DNA from: Chaetomium olivaceum
Lineage: Eukaryota; Ascomycota; Sordariomycetes; Sordariales; Chaetomiaceae
Direction: 5' to 3'
Assembly: GCA_039881045.1 (NCBI GenBank)
Contig: JAYWVB010000066.1
Location: 1-64,000 of the forward strand
Length of the DNA stretch: 64,000 bases
A model generated the notes under the pieces. That model did no database searches, was not told the origin of the DNA, and saw only the letters and a list, made by a program, of their open reading frames with translations. Of this stretch, positions 1 to 10,476 are shown one piece after another. Made by a program: the position numbers and the translations under genes. Every line of letters begins with the position of its first letter. Positions within the stretch are counted from its first letter, which is position 1.

Positions 1-165
1 ATGAGGCTTTGGAAAAAGTAAGTGATGGTGTGGGAAAAAGTTCAAAGATCTGGTTGCTGGAGGGGGATTAAATAGACCAAACCTGAGGGAGGGGAAAGGT
101 TGCTCAGGGCCATGGTGCTCAAACAGGAAGGCACATCTTGGATCAGATGGTGAAGGTGAAGAAAC

Positions 166-282
166 TCAATTAGGCGGGTTTGACTTCTCGATGCTCATGT
201 CCATGATCAGATCGCGGTTGTAAACTGCCCTGTAATAGGCCGATGGGAGGAAGAACATGGACACCTGGGAGGTACCAGCTGC
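166..282 (-). CDS. Possible last exon of an unknown minus-strand gene
   Basis: Reading the minus strand from 282 to the stop at 168-166 gives a 38-residue tail with ordinary amino-acid composition (it includes SQVSMFFLPSAYYRAV and ends SNPPN). It follows a good splice acceptor (TTGTGCAG, ending at 283). A different frame over the same DNA is longer but less protein-like. I do not recognise the family and cannot place the upstream exons, so this is only a candidate. It would be transcribed away from the ribosomal protein gene that starts at 818. Confidence 0.22.
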   Translation of the reverse strand, partial: AAGTSQVSMFFLPSAYYRAVYNRDLIMDMSIEKSNPPN

Positions 283-817
283 CTGCACAACCAGGAACGG
301 AAAAACTTGGCTCAGCACTGTGTGTGAACTGCAATTTCATCTGAAAGCAAGGCATTGTTGAAAAACTTGAATAGGGAAGGAGGTAAGATAAGGAACCATT
401 GTGAAAACTCTTCAATAGAAACTCCAGCAAAGAGACCATTGCATTCCTTAAGCAGAGGGAAGGTGCGCTTGGTAGAGAAATGAGCCAGACCACGTTGAGT
501 TTGGCTAGGAAAAGAAACAACACAACTCTGATAAAACTAAAAGAAAATCTCTATATGAAATTTACTAGCAAACTTATGCCATTGCAAGCGGTGTTTTCCA
601 GAATGGGGTCTCCAGCATATTTCATGATAATGATAGAAGTGAGCCTTTGGTGTTGAGTGAACCGACCCTTGGCCGCTGACTAAGATTGCTTGGGACCCAC
701 AGCCGGAGCCAGCCGGCGCTCTCCCACCCGAACTTTTTTGAGCACGATCGGAGCATCAAGTGTAGCAAAGCCGATTGCAGCGCGTCGCGAGTTGCCAGTC
801 CGCCGCCGCTGTCCACA
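283..817. other. Intergenic stretch upstream of MRPL6
   Basis: No convincing gene. It probably holds the promoter and 5' leader of the ribosomal protein gene at 818, plus upstream exons or introns of the doubtful minus-strand gene at 166. The open frames here are not protein-like. Confidence 0.5.
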
Positions 818-1700
818 ATGCTTGCACCAAGGACTGGGCGACAAGCCCTGCAACGGGCATTGGCCTCCAACCCCGCCTCGACCGTCACACTACCGGGCTT
901 CCTCGTCCCGGCTTTCCAGACAACGCAGGCATCGGCCCGGCGAAACTTCTCGGCGACGACACACCGGCCCTCCAAGCTCGGCCGGACGCCGCTCTCGGTG
1001 CCGCCCGGCGTGGAACTTACGATTGGCGACCTATTCGTAAAGAAGGATATGACGTCGTACCTGCAGGCATCCAAGCGGAAGATCACAGTGACCGGGCCGT
1101 TGGGTGAGCAGTACGCTCTGGCAAGCCGTCGATCAGGGCGCTGACCTGTCGTTAGGAACACTGGAGCTCGAGATCCCCGACTACGTCAATATCGACCATG
1201 ATGCCGCAGCGAGGAGGGTGGAGATGAGCGTGAAGGACCGGGACCAGAGGAACCAGAGGGAAATGTGGGGTATGGACTGCCCGCGCTACGACCAGCAATG
1301 CGATCAGACCAGGGACTGACATACTCCCGCAGGGACCACATGGTCGTACCTCAACAACTACATTATGGGTGTATCAGAAGGGCACACGGCTGTCCTCCGC
1401 CTGGTCGGTATCGGTTACAGGGCGACGATCGAGCCGCGGCCCGCGAAAGAGGAATACCCCGACCAGCAGTTCGTCTGCCTGAAGCTGGGCTTCTCGCACC
1501 CGGTCGAGATGGGCTTGCCGAAGGGCATGAAGGCCAGCGCTCCGCAGCCGACCCGTGTGCTCCTCGAGGGCATCAACAAGGAACAGATCATGCAGTTCGC
1601 CGCCAAAATCCGCAGGTGGAGAGTGCCGGAGCCGTACAAGGGAAAGGGCATTTTCATCAACGACGAGACTATCAAGCTCAAGCAAAAGAAGATCAAATAG
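818..1700 (+). CDS. MRPL6: Mitochondrial large-subunit ribosomal protein uL6m
   Basis: Three exons, 818-1103, 1156-1269 and 1333-1700, join in frame to 255 residues. Introns are GTGAGC...TTAG and GTATGG...CGCAG. The protein belongs to the L6 ribosomal family, which binds 23S-type rRNA near the GTPase-associated centre of the mitoribosome. The N-terminus is basic and hydroxylated with few acids (MLAPRTGRQALQR), as expected for a mitochondrial presequence. The L6 body follows: VTGPLGTLELEIPDYV, then WSYLNNYIMGVSEG and LRLVGIGYRA, then SHPVEMGLPKGMK and the C-terminal RVPEPYKGKGI characteristic of L6. An in-frame ATG lies upstream (686), but 818 starts the presequence and has a better context (CACAATG). 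It converges on MET22, with 116 bp between the stop codons. Identification is firm. Confidence 0.93.
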
Positions 1701-1816
1701 ACGACTCGCGGGTGTGTTCTTGTATCTCTAACAGTATCTTCCACGGCCACCGGGCTTTTGTTTGGCTGTATCTGTGCAATAAAAATGTACATTATCTGGC
1801 ATGATCGCGAGATGGC

Positions 1817-2887
1817 TTATTTCAAGCCGAGCACATCCTGAACGACGTCGAGGACCTGGGCATGGACTGCCGCGGGGGCGGCAATCACACCGCTGTTGCT
1901 CGCCAACGTTCTGCCAACGCCAAAATCAAGACGCCGTCCCTTGGTGTCTGTGACTTGGCCGCCAGCCTCCCGGACGATCAGGTCGCCACCCGCGTGGTCC
2001 CAGATCTTCTCCTGGTAGGTCTTGGAAGTCGGCAGGCGCAGATAGATATCACCAGCGCCGCGGGCAATGGAGCCATACTTGGCCTGCGAGTCCATCCTGA
2101 CGCTGGGGTTCGTAATACCCAACTTTTGCGCAATCTGCGCAGCCTCCGACTGGTTGGAATGTCCCGACTCGACACTCTCGCAGAAGCTCGCGCTCGCCAT
2201 CTCGGTAACCTCCTTCATCTTAATGCTCTTCCCCTCCGTCAGCCCGCCCGTGCTCAGCGGCCTGCTAGTCGCACCTTGCCCAATGACCGCCGAGAAAATC
2301 ACACCGCGTCCCTCGTCATCGGTCTGGTTCGCGCCAATATCCGCCGCCAACGGCGCCGCATCATCCACCGGCAAGTTCGGGCACCCCAGCACACCCACCT
2401 TCACATCCCCATCCTCCAACAACGCCAGCGCCAGCGCATACTGCCCGCCCCTCAAAAACCCCTTGGTCCCATCAATCGGATCCAGCGTCCACACCCGTCC
2501 CTTCCTGCCCCCCTCGCTCCTCCCGAGATCAATCACCTCCAACATATCCTCCACATCCCGCAGCGCCCCACCAAGCAACCCCTCCGCCGCCTCATCCTCC
2601 AGCTTCGTCTCCTCCACCAACCCCCAGATCAGCCCGCGCAGGGGCTCATCCGCGCGCAGCTGCGCCGATTCCTCCTCGGCGACGATGGCGTCGCCCGGGA
2701 AGTTGTGGCGCAGCGCAGCGATGATGAGCGCCTGCGCGCCGAAATCGCCGATCGTCACGGGCGAGGCGTCGTCCTTGGAGACGGTGCCCTTGGCCTTCTC
2801 GTGGAAGACGCGCTTGGTGAGGATCGCGGCGCGCTGCACGGCGAGCTGCGCGATCTCGAGTTCGCGGGCGTAGGGGGAGGAGGTCAT
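1817..2887 (-). CDS. MET22: 3'(2'),5'-bisphosphate nucleotidase (HAL2/MET22)
   Basis: Single exon, 356 residues from the ATG at 2887, which matches the length of the yeast enzyme (357). This inositol-monophosphatase-fold enzyme removes the 3' phosphate from PAP made during sulfate assimilation; in fungi it is the lithium- and sodium-sensitive step of methionine synthesis. Visible motifs are SPVTIGDFGAQALI near the N-terminus, VAEEESAQLR, the metal-binding WTLDPIDGTKGF, and the C-terminal WDHAGGDLIVREAGGQVTD. The frame stays open upstream to 3142 and would add an 85-residue N-terminus with a hydrophobic segment (FSIISLLVLTLAVFFA) followed by Thr/His repeats. I treat that as 5' leader because the short form fits the family exactly, but a membrane-anchored isoform cannot be excluded. 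Confidence 0.93.
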   Translation of the reverse strand: MTSSPYARELEIAQLAVQRAAILTKRVFHEKAKGTVSKDDASPVTIGDFGAQALIIAALRHNFPGDAIVAEEESAQLRADEPLRGLIWGLVEETKLEDEAAEGLLGGALRDVEDMLEVIDLGRSEGGRKGRVWTLDPIDGTKGFLRGGQYALALALLEDGDVKVGVLGCPNLPVDDAAPLAADIGANQTDDEGRGVIFSAVIGQGATSRPLSTGGLTEGKSIKMKEVTEMASASFCESVESGHSNQSEAAQIAQKLGITNPSVRMDSQAKYGSIARGAGDIYLRLPTSKTYQEKIWDHAGGDLIVREAGGQVTDTKGRRLDFGVGRTLASNSGVIAAPAAVHAQVLDVVQDVLGLK

Positions 2888-3603
2888 GGTGGTGGTGGTT
2901 GTTTGGGGGATGCTGGGGGTGATGGTGGTTGTGGTGGTGGTGATGGTATGGTGATGATGGCGGGTGAGGTGGTTGAGAATGAGACCTAGACGGCGGGGGA
3001 TGGTGGTTGACGTTGTAGCGAAGAAGACTGCCAGGGTGAGGACGAGGAGAGAGATAATGGAGAAGGGCTGGAGTTTGAGCTTGAGCTTGGGTTTGGGTCG
3101 GGTCCGAGTGGCGGCAGTTGGAGATTGTTGAGAGTTGATCATTAACTTAGCCGTGTCAGGTTAATTGATGTTGTATTTATTTATCCCGATTGCAACTTGT
3201 TCTTGCTCACGGAAGATTCCCCGCACTACAGAAGTTGTGATGCGATTACGCTGACATTGCTTGATGGTGGGGGGAAGAGTGCTCCACATCGGAAACATGG
3301 ACTCGGACTCCCAAAGCTCCAACCACAACACCAGCGGGCTCTGGAAAGTCAGCCATTGAGGCTTTTTCTTCCAGGGACTATGGAACTTGTGGAATAGCCG
3401 CATGAGCTATTTAATTCTAGCTCCAGTGTCCCGCAGAAGAGAGACAATGGTTGTATGTGAGCACCCATAGGGATAGGGAGTTGATCATGCCTCGAACCGA
3501 TGACGGCCGGAGGAGTTCTTGTTGCTGATGGATGGAAGGAAATCTTGTTCGTTCACCAAAAGAGTAATCCGAAAACAAAGTAGCGTAGTGAGCCAAAAAG
3601 ACT
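2888..3603. other. MET22 upstream region and spacer
   Basis: Holds the presumed leader and promoter of MET22 (minus strand), including a run of TGG/GGT repeats at about 2886-2945 that would encode a Thr-rich tract if translated. No other gene is supported. Confidence 0.5.
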
Positions 3604-3688
3604 GGGATAACCAGGAATCGAACCTGGGTCCTCTCGGATCGCTGTGTCAAACCACAACGAGAAGTACTGACCACTATACTATTATCCC
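3604..3688 (-). tRNA. tRNA-His (GTG), with intron
   Basis: On the minus strand the acceptor GGGATAA (from 3688) pairs with TTATCCC (ending 3604). The D-arm is GTAT...GTAC, the T-arm CCAGG-TTCGATT-CCTGG. The anticodon stem TCTCG/CGAGA encloses TT-GTG-G, giving the histidine anticodon, followed by an intron of about 14 nt after position 37 and C38. The discriminator base is A and no G-1 is encoded, as normal for eukaryotic tRNA-His. Confidence 0.93.
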
Positions 3689-4022
3689 ATTACTTACTTT
3701 GCAACTAGTGTAGCATAACCTATATCGCTTGCATTAATCAGTGCGAGATATATGACTTTGCACCCAGCAATGCCACAAATTACCGGCATGTCTCCATACA
3801 AGCCAACTTTAGAAATACCATGATTGACTAAGTTGAAAGACAGTTAATTGCATAGATATCTCAACCCGGAGACCTGTTTGTTCTATGTTCGCCTGTGGTA
3901 TCTCCTACCAAAATACCGCCTGAAGCGTCTCTGACAAGCAACCCAGGTCAGTCTTGTATTTGATCAAGATAACATTGAATCCGGCGCTAACCCACGAATT
4001 TAGAAACGAGCAAACCCCAAAA
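3689..4022. other. AT-rich spacer
   Basis: I see no gene or repeat. It lies upstream of the tRNA-His gene and of the doubtful gene at 4023. Confidence 0.4.
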
Positions 4023-4561
4023 ATGGCCGTCTCCATCAGGATTCAGCCGTCCGACTTTGTCGTGCCAGCCGGACCGGCTGTGGTTTTAGTCAAGGTCGAC
4101 CGGGAGGTATTTCGGTATCTGGATCCCTCTATGAACCCTCTATAGGAACCGATAGCATGTCAACCGTCCTAAAAAAGGGCAAACCCGCCATCGCGTATGG
4201 CATCCGCGCCAGTTGAGCGAAATGCTCTTTGGTGGCGATATTGCGCCCTCTGCGATCAGACGGGTGCTTCCGCAACCTGGCGCCCATGGGGTTCCGGAGC
4301 CACTATATCAGTACAAATACGTCTGTTTCTACTGGCTGCGGCATATTCCAGCCGGCGAACACCTGTCTTCGGCTCTAGTTGAGCTGACGTCCACCATCGG
4401 AACCTATCGACAACTACCTTGACTTCCATGCTGTCGAGGTTGCTGACGAGGCTTGCAGGGTGCGCGATATCGTGACCATTTTTGTTGACGAAGCGCGCCT
4501 AGAAGAGAATCAAAGCCATAATCAGGGTCAGGATCAGGCTGCGCTGGAAGATCAGTCTTGA
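4023..4561 (+). pseudogene. Unrecognised gene or gene relic
   Basis: Three protein-like segments lie in different frames. The first starts at an ATG (4023) and reads MAVSIRIQPSDFVVPAGPA. The second (about 4213-4420) reads LFGGDIAPSAIRRVLPQPG and YKYVCFYWLRHIPAGEH. The third ends at the stop 4559-4561 and reads RVRDIVTIFVDEARLEE followed by an acidic Gln-rich tail. Short introns could join some of them, but I could not find one model that joins all without stops. I do not recognise the family. It may be a small spliced gene or a decayed one. Confidence 0.28.
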
Positions 4562-5371
4562 TATCCAATTACCTTAGGTATTGGGTGGGGGCGAGGCCAT
4601 CACCAGAGAGTAACAGGGCCTGAAGAGAAATTTGCATAGAGGGATAGTAGAAAAAGGTAGCCGGGCTTTTTATGTCGTTTTCAGGAACCAAACTCTTCGT
4701 ACCTTGGTCTATTGACAAGTCCGTAGATCCCGGAGTAGCAATTCCAATGATGTAACAATGGCTGTTCCTCCGCTCTAGATAGCTACTCGTGTTTCTTTAT
4801 TGAATACATACCACTTTTACCCTAAAACTTCCCACTATTAGGAGCTCCCTGCAGTGTCTGGTGGCATGGGTTATATGTCTCCAGTCTAGTACATGGTAAG
4901 AGAGGTACTTAGAGGCTTCAAGTTAGCAGTGAAACACTTAACTATAACGTAAAGAAAGTGGTGTCATGTTCGTTACGTCCTCCTTCCCTCATATGGTTAT
5001 TTAGGTAGTTACCACTTGAAGGGTTGGTGGGATCGTGGGGGCCGAAAAAGAGATGGTTCCGCGCGCCCCTCCCAAGCTTCCATTCGCCCCTTTTGAAATG
5101 CAGCCCTTCAGCCCCTCGCCAGCACATCATTCATGTCAGCCCAGTAAACTGCCTCGTTGTGGATGCCTTCTCAGCTGCAGTAATCTGCCATGGTTAATGT
5201 CCACAAAAGTCGTCTCAGCGATCTCGATTGTTTTTGGCAGCATTTGACATTTCACCGCATTGCGGCTCTGGTTTCCTGCTCCTCGTTTTCATCCGGAGGG
5301 TAAACCACCAAAGTGTACCTATCTAGGTACCTTCTTCTTTCAATTCTTCAGCCCTCAGCTGCAATCAACAC
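4562..5371. other. Spacer upstream of the first HET gene
   Basis: No supported gene. The distal part is AT-rich; the proximal part is the likely promoter and leader of the HET-domain gene at 5372. Confidence 0.45.
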
Positions 5372-7474
5372 ATGCTAGCCATGGCACATCCCAATACCAT
5401 AAATGTTACTTACTCCCCGGAGAGGCTCAACCTCCACAGGTACGTCGAGGCACAAGAGGCGGAAGAGCGAGCGAAGCTCGAGAGACAGGCCTTGGAAAAC
5501 GAACGGTTGGCGAGGGAGAGGGCCTTGGAAAACGAAAGGTTGGCGAGGGAGAGAACCCTAGAGTCAGCTGTACTGGACGAGTTCTACCGATACAAGCGCA
5601 TTCAAGAGCATTGCGGGTCGCGCGTGCTTATTCTCAAACCCGGCAGGAAAACGGACAAGCTGGCTGGCAGTCTCGAAGACATGAAGATTGGGAGTAAGGG
5701 GCCCCGCTACTCGGCGCTGTCTTATGTCTGGGGTGAGCCTCAGTATGACGATGTGATCCTCATCGATGGGAAACGACTGGCCATCACAAACAGCCTCGGT
5801 ATCGCCCTACGGCGGCTTCGCCCTGCTGCTGGACAGCCTGCGCTGCGGATCTGGATCGACCAACTCTGCATCAACCAAAAGGACACGGTCGAGCGGAGCC
5901 AACAGGTCCGGCTCATGCATGCCATCTTCCGGGATGCATACCAAGTTCTCGTGTGGCTTGGTGCGGATCCCGAAGGTCACGCACCCAAGGCGTTTCAGCT
6001 GTTGCACGCGCTGCGTTCCATATTCAGTGACAAGCTTTTGTCGAGCCTCTGCAAGTCGAAAGGGGCAAACTTTGACTGGATTCCTGTCGAAAACTGGAAA
6101 TCTCTGCGGGAACTCAGCAAACTGCCTTGGTTTCGCAGGGCTTGGATTCCCCAAGAAATAGGGACAGACGCCGAAGCCATCGTTCACTGGGGTTCCGAAA
6201 GCATCCTGTGGGAGGCACTGTACAATTCCATGAGGATGCTGGAGACTAAGGGCTGGGAGCTCAGGAAAAAGCATAAGATTGGTGCCAGCTCCGTCACCCT
6301 GTTGTTTAGGCGGTTTGTTGAGCGACCACGGGATGGGCCCGAGGGACGGGCACAGGATAGCTTCGTCTACCAACTGTGCTTGAGCGCGAGGAACTTGGCC
6401 ACAGACCCCCGAGACTACGTTTTCTCGCAGCTCGGCCACTACTCGGCGTGGATCAAAGCCGAGAAGGCGCTCATCATTCAGCCCGACTATGACAATACGA
6501 TTGCGGCCGTCTACCACGAGATTGCCATCCGCGCACTGACTGTCGATAGCACTTTGATGCTACTGAACAGTGTATCAGACAATGGGGAGACTAGACCACC
6601 CCTTCCGGGGCCAAAACCACTGCCGAGCTGGGTTCCACGGTGGGACGCAGGGAGATTCCACAGTCTCATAGGTCACCCCGGGCGCTACAAAGCATCCGGC
6701 TCGACCAAATCGTGGATCACAAAGGGTTCATTCGAGGACAACTACAACACACTGTTAGTCAAGGGCCTGGTTATTGACACTATCGACAAGGTTACCGCCA
6801 AATTCAGCTCGAGCTGCTTCAACTCGGAGTCTCCCAAGAAGGAGCTGATCCAGACTGCATGGCGTCTCTGTCGACCTCCCAAACCCCTTCCCGGCCAGCC
6901 TTCCAAATCCGAGCCCTACAAGTTGACCACCCAAGGAATATACCAGAACGACACCTCTGTCCCGACTCTCAAGGCATTCCTTGACACGCTCGCCCCATCC
7001 GCGCTCTTTGACCATATATCATCTCCTTCGGATTCTCCCAAGACCCCAAACATCAGCGACATAGCATACGCTTCCGGTATCTCGGTACTCTCCAAACTAT
7101 TCCCCCCTGCTGCATTCAGCACCAAACACGACCCGCGCAAGCCTCAGAGCACCAATAGCGATGCAACCTCAACGAGAGAACCCCCCAAGCCAGACCCAAC
7201 TGCATGGCTGCAGGCGGCAGAGAACCACGCAGTACACCGCTGCTTTGCCGTGACCGAGGAGTCGCGCTACTTTGCCATGGTACCGCCCACGACGAAGGCG
7301 GGCGATCTCCTGTGTATTTTGCAAGGGGGTGAGACGCCGTATGTGCTGAGACCTGATCCGAAGCGGGAGGATGCGCGGCTTTTTGTGGGTGAGGCGTATG
7401 TACCCGGGCTGATGGAAGGCGCGTCGGGGTTGTTTGAGACGGGGATGAAGATGGAGACGTTTAAGTTGCGGTAG
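5372..7474 (+). CDS. HET-domain protein with N-terminal coiled coil
   Basis: Single exon of 700 residues. The heterokaryon-incompatibility (HET) domain lies at about residues 110-280: YSALSYVWGEPQ, then LRIWIDQLCINQKD and YQVLVWLG, which are the usual HET motifs. HET domains act in fungal non-self recognition and programmed cell death. Before it, residues about 25-70 hold a near-perfect repeat (LENERLARERALENERLARE) predicted to form a charged coiled coil that might oligomerise the protein. The C-terminal 400 residues match the general architecture of long HET proteins, with PSWVPRWDAGRFHSLIG typical of the region after the domain. ATGs at 5372 and 5381 are both possible. Its partner is unknown and none is adjacent. 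No frame damage is seen. Confidence 0.88.
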   Translation: MLAMAHPNTINVTYSPERLNLHRYVEAQEAEERAKLERQALENERLARERALENERLARERTLESAVLDEFYRYKRIQEHCGSRVLILKPGRKTDKLAGSLEDMKIGSKGPRYSALSYVWGEPQYDDVILIDGKRLAITNSLGIALRRLRPAAGQPALRIWIDQLCINQKDTVERSQQVRLMHAIFRDAYQVLVWLGADPEGHAPKAFQLLHALRSIFSDKLLSSLCKSKGANFDWIPVENWKSLRELSKLPWFRRAWIPQEIGTDAEAIVHWGSESILWEALYNSMRMLETKGWELRKKHKIGASSVTLLFRRFVERPRDGPEGRAQDSFVYQLCLSARNLATDPRDYVFSQLGHYSAWIKAEKALIIQPDYDNTIAAVYHEIAIRALTVDSTLMLLNSVSDNGETRPPLPGPKPLPSWVPRWDAGRFHSLIGHPGRYKASGSTKSWITKGSFEDNYNTLLVKGLVIDTIDKVTAKFSSSCFNSESPKKELIQTAWRLCRPPKPLPGQPSKSEPYKLTTQGIYQNDTSVPTLKAFLDTLAPSALFDHISSPSDSPKTPNISDIAYASGISVLSKLFPPAAFSTKHDPRKPQSTNSDATSTREPPKPDPTAWLQAAENHAVHRCFAVTEESRYFAMVPPTTKAGDLLCILQGGETPYVLRPDPKREDARLFVGEAYVPGLMEGASGLFETGMKMETFKLR

Positions 7475-7860
7475 TTGTTACTTGGGTAGCCGGGTGCGGA
7501 GAATAGGGGGGCGGAAAGCTGCCGTCGGTTATCACATATTGACATGAAAAGACTGGATATTGAACAACTCGAAAAACTGATAGACGCAACAAAAGCGTTT
7601 CGGGGTTGGTATATGGAGGACTTTCGCCAAATTGAAATGCAACATTATGCAACCTCTGTTTCCATGCTGGAAACCGGTCGTGGCTTCAACACCATCCCAT
7701 TTTATGAGAGGGTCTGGGTTAGGGGTCTTTACAGACGGTACACAGACCAAGCTGGCCATGATGCCACATCCAAGGAGCGAAAATTCGGTAGCTAACAGGA
7801 AGGTTGATATTCCTCCTACTTCACCATGCCTGTCCATAACGGTCCCCAAAGCACCAACAA
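7475..7860. other. Convergent spacer between HET gene and muconate cyclase
   Basis: Both neighbouring genes end here, so it should hold two 3' ends. The short open frames in it are not protein-like. Confidence 0.5.
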
Positions 7861-9112
7861 TCAGTCATACCAAATAGCATTCATACCAAACCCCGGCTCT
7901 GGAATGCGCAGCCTCGCCACGCGATGCAAGAACTCATCCTTCCACCTATACATCTCAATCCACCCCTCCTGATCATCCGTAATCGCCATCCACTCATCGC
8001 TCCACGGACACGGCGAGACAGCGTTACTATGCCCGCCACTCGTCGGTGTCGGGTTCAACAACAACTGCTTCTCAATACTCCCACAGTCCCTCAGCCTAAA
8101 CGCGGCCACATAGCCCTGCAGCTCGAACTTATTCGCCCTCGACGACGCAAACATATGCCTCCCACTAAACGTCAGCGCCACCACATCGGCCCTGTACAAC
8201 CCCTTCCCCGTCTCCCTATCCCGGTCCGGAATGCCCGGCGGGATCAGCGGGTAGCTATGGTGCGTGTACACGGGCAGGCGCGTCGCCGGGTCGATGACAT
8301 ACTCGCAGATGCGGTTGCCGGCCTCCATGAGGGCATACAAATAATTGCCCGTCGGGTGCATGGCGACCCAGCGCGGGTGGTCGCCCGGGTCGGGGGCGTC
8401 GACGCTGCCGACGAGCTCGACCGCGCCCGAGGGCAGCTTGCGGTGCGTCCAGAGCTTGTTGGCGGTCAGGTCGGCCGAGTAGAGGTAGGTTTCGGTCGGG
8501 TCGAAGACCATGCCGTGGATGCCCGTGTTGGGTTGGTACGGGTAGTTTTGGATGTTGGTTTCGAGCTTGCCGGTGGGGGAGACGGCGAAGATGTTGCCGA
8601 CGCCGGCGTGCTTGTAGAATGGGTTGGCGTAGACGGCGTAGGGGGGCTGTTTGGCGGCGAGCAGGAAGATGGCGCGGGTGTTGGTGTCGGCGCTGTTCGC
8701 TTGGGCTGGTGGGGAAGAAGGCGGGCGTGGTTAGCGGGTGACTGCGGTTTGGTGACGGTTGGGTGATAATCATGCATTGAAACATGACGATGAAGACATA
8801 CGGTCATCGCCCATTGGGTGGGATGCTTCGTGGACGATCTCAGTCGGGCTGTGGACGGCAAAGCTGGACCACTTCTTCATGGCCGCGCCGTAAATATTTT
8901 TCCTCGTATGCTACATCCCATTGTGAGCTGAAGCTGCTCCACTGGCCGGCCAATTGGGGTCGTACGTCGAAGGTCATCCATGATATAGGCTCGTCTTGCG
9001 GAATCTCGGTGCGCTTGAGCAGTTTCAGTGTGAGGTTCTCGTCGTCGAACTGCACGGTAAAGATGGCCCCTGGCGGGGTCCATGTCCCGATCATCAAGTG
9101 GTGGAGGGGCAT
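7861..9112 (-). CDS. 3-carboxy-cis,cis-muconate cyclase
   Basis: Three exons on the minus strand, 8966-9112, 8802-8910 and 7861-8705, join in frame to 366 residues, the length expected for the fungal enzyme. It converts 3-carboxy-cis,cis-muconate to 3-carboxymuconolactone in the protocatechuate branch of the beta-ketoadipate pathway. It folds as a seven-bladed beta-propeller, unlike bacterial cyclases. Diagnostic segments are MPLHHLMIGTWTPPGAIFTV at the start, ADTNTRAIFLLAAKQPPYA, GMVFDPTETYLYSADLTANK, HPRWVAMHPTGNYLYALMEA and the end EPGFGMNAIWYD, all very close to the Neurospora crassa enzyme as I recall it. Introns have GTACG and GTATGT donors and TAG/CAG acceptors. It is divergent from the dioxygenase at 10477, which suggests shared regulation. 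Confidence 0.95.
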
Positions 9113-10476
9113 GGCTGTTGCTGGTGCCAATGACGTCGGATGCTGTTGCGGGGGGGTTTGGCGGCTATCTTGAGGTAGAGAGGAATAGCTCCTAAACTCT
9201 AACCGTCTCTTTAGGGAGAAGCAATTGCGAGACGCGAGGGAAATCGTACGATGCAAAATTGGTGTTGAACGGAGAATTGCCATTGCATCTGATGTTATCT
9301 CTCTGTCTGCAACATTTCCCTCCCATCTTTTTCCCATTCTTGGCGCGAGAGATGGCGGCTCAGCGCTGCGTGAATCTTTACCCCTCGGCGCGCCCAAGCT
9401 TCGGAATTGCGATTGTGGGGTCGGTAACGGCGGCGGTAGATGCAAGACCGCCCAGCAATCATCGGGATTTCTGGCGAGACACGGGCTCCGGCAAATCCAC
9501 AAAACCTTGTTCCCTCAGAACCCCCATGTCTCCCGCCTCCCGCCTCTCGGCCTTGTCCCCACGCGCCGCCTGTGCGCATCTCGTTGCCCCGGATCGAGAG
9601 GGTAAAAGCACATCCCCGCCATTGTTTGATGCAATCATGACAATCGCGAGGCCGGGTTTCATATTTTGCCTTGTCGCCACAAAGCGCGAAACCCAGGTGA
9701 AAGGATTACCCCGACGGAATAGGTCATGGCGAAATCAAACAGCATCGCGCCATACAAACATTCCGGTGCTTCATTGTCTGCAGATGATCCGATGGAGGCC
9801 GTGCGGTGCAGCGATCGCGGATGAACCAAATGTTTGAGCCGCCCAGCGATTCATGAGACGGCAACGCCAAGGGCACTGTCACCAGGATGGACGCTGTCAG
9901 CAATGCAGCACGTTGAATGGTTGGACACGCTAGTTAAGGCACGATGACAGGGAGCTGGTTGTCAGTGGGCTGGGGGATCAGTTGGGGTCCAACGGGTTTT
10001 CCAGCGCCCAAGTGTCCAGCCGAGCGCGGTTCCCCTGGGTCTCTCTAATCCCTGGATGCATGTTCTGGCAGGGCTAAATTTGTCCCGAGTTGCCCCCTTC
10101 CCCAACCCCACTCCCGTAGCGGTGACTTGGGGATGGACAAAGGTGCCGTGAAAGCACCCCGATTGTTCTCAGCGGGGAAAATGATGCCATGTGTTGTCCG
10201 CGCCTATCATGTTGAACCGATTCACAACCGGCAGCCGGGCCGCGATGTCTCATCTGTACCGGGAGGGCGAGGTGAGGCGAGGTGCCTCTCGGTCTATATA
10301 AGTTTATACAATGCTACCTGCCCTCCTTCTCCTTTCCTGTTTCTCATTCCTATCTCGCATCTTCAGTAATTCCCTTTTCTAGGCTTGATACACGACCTAG
10401 CATTATATCCCTGTCTACCATCGCTTTTGCTTACACCCAAAAACCACAACACCACACCACCATCATCACCACAACA
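9113..10476. promoter_or_regulatory. 1.36 kb divergent promoter between muconate cyclase and dioxygenase
   Basis: No protein-coding segment is convincing. The stretch separates two divergently transcribed genes of aromatic breakdown, so it should contain both promoters. A TATA-like box and a CT-rich leader stand before the dioxygenase. I did not identify a specific regulator site. Confidence 0.5.
10295..10301 (+). promoter_or_regulatory. TATA-like box of the dioxygenase gene
   Basis: TATATAA lies about 180 bp before the ATG at 10477, followed by a CT-rich leader and a CACCACC/CATCATCACC tract just before the start, a layout typical of strongly expressed fungal genes. Confidence 0.45.

Noticed and set aside
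2888..3142. In-frame extension of MET22 giving a membrane anchor
   Set aside because: The ATG at 2887 gives the exact family length; the extension is Thr/His low-complexity DNA. Kept only as an alternative.
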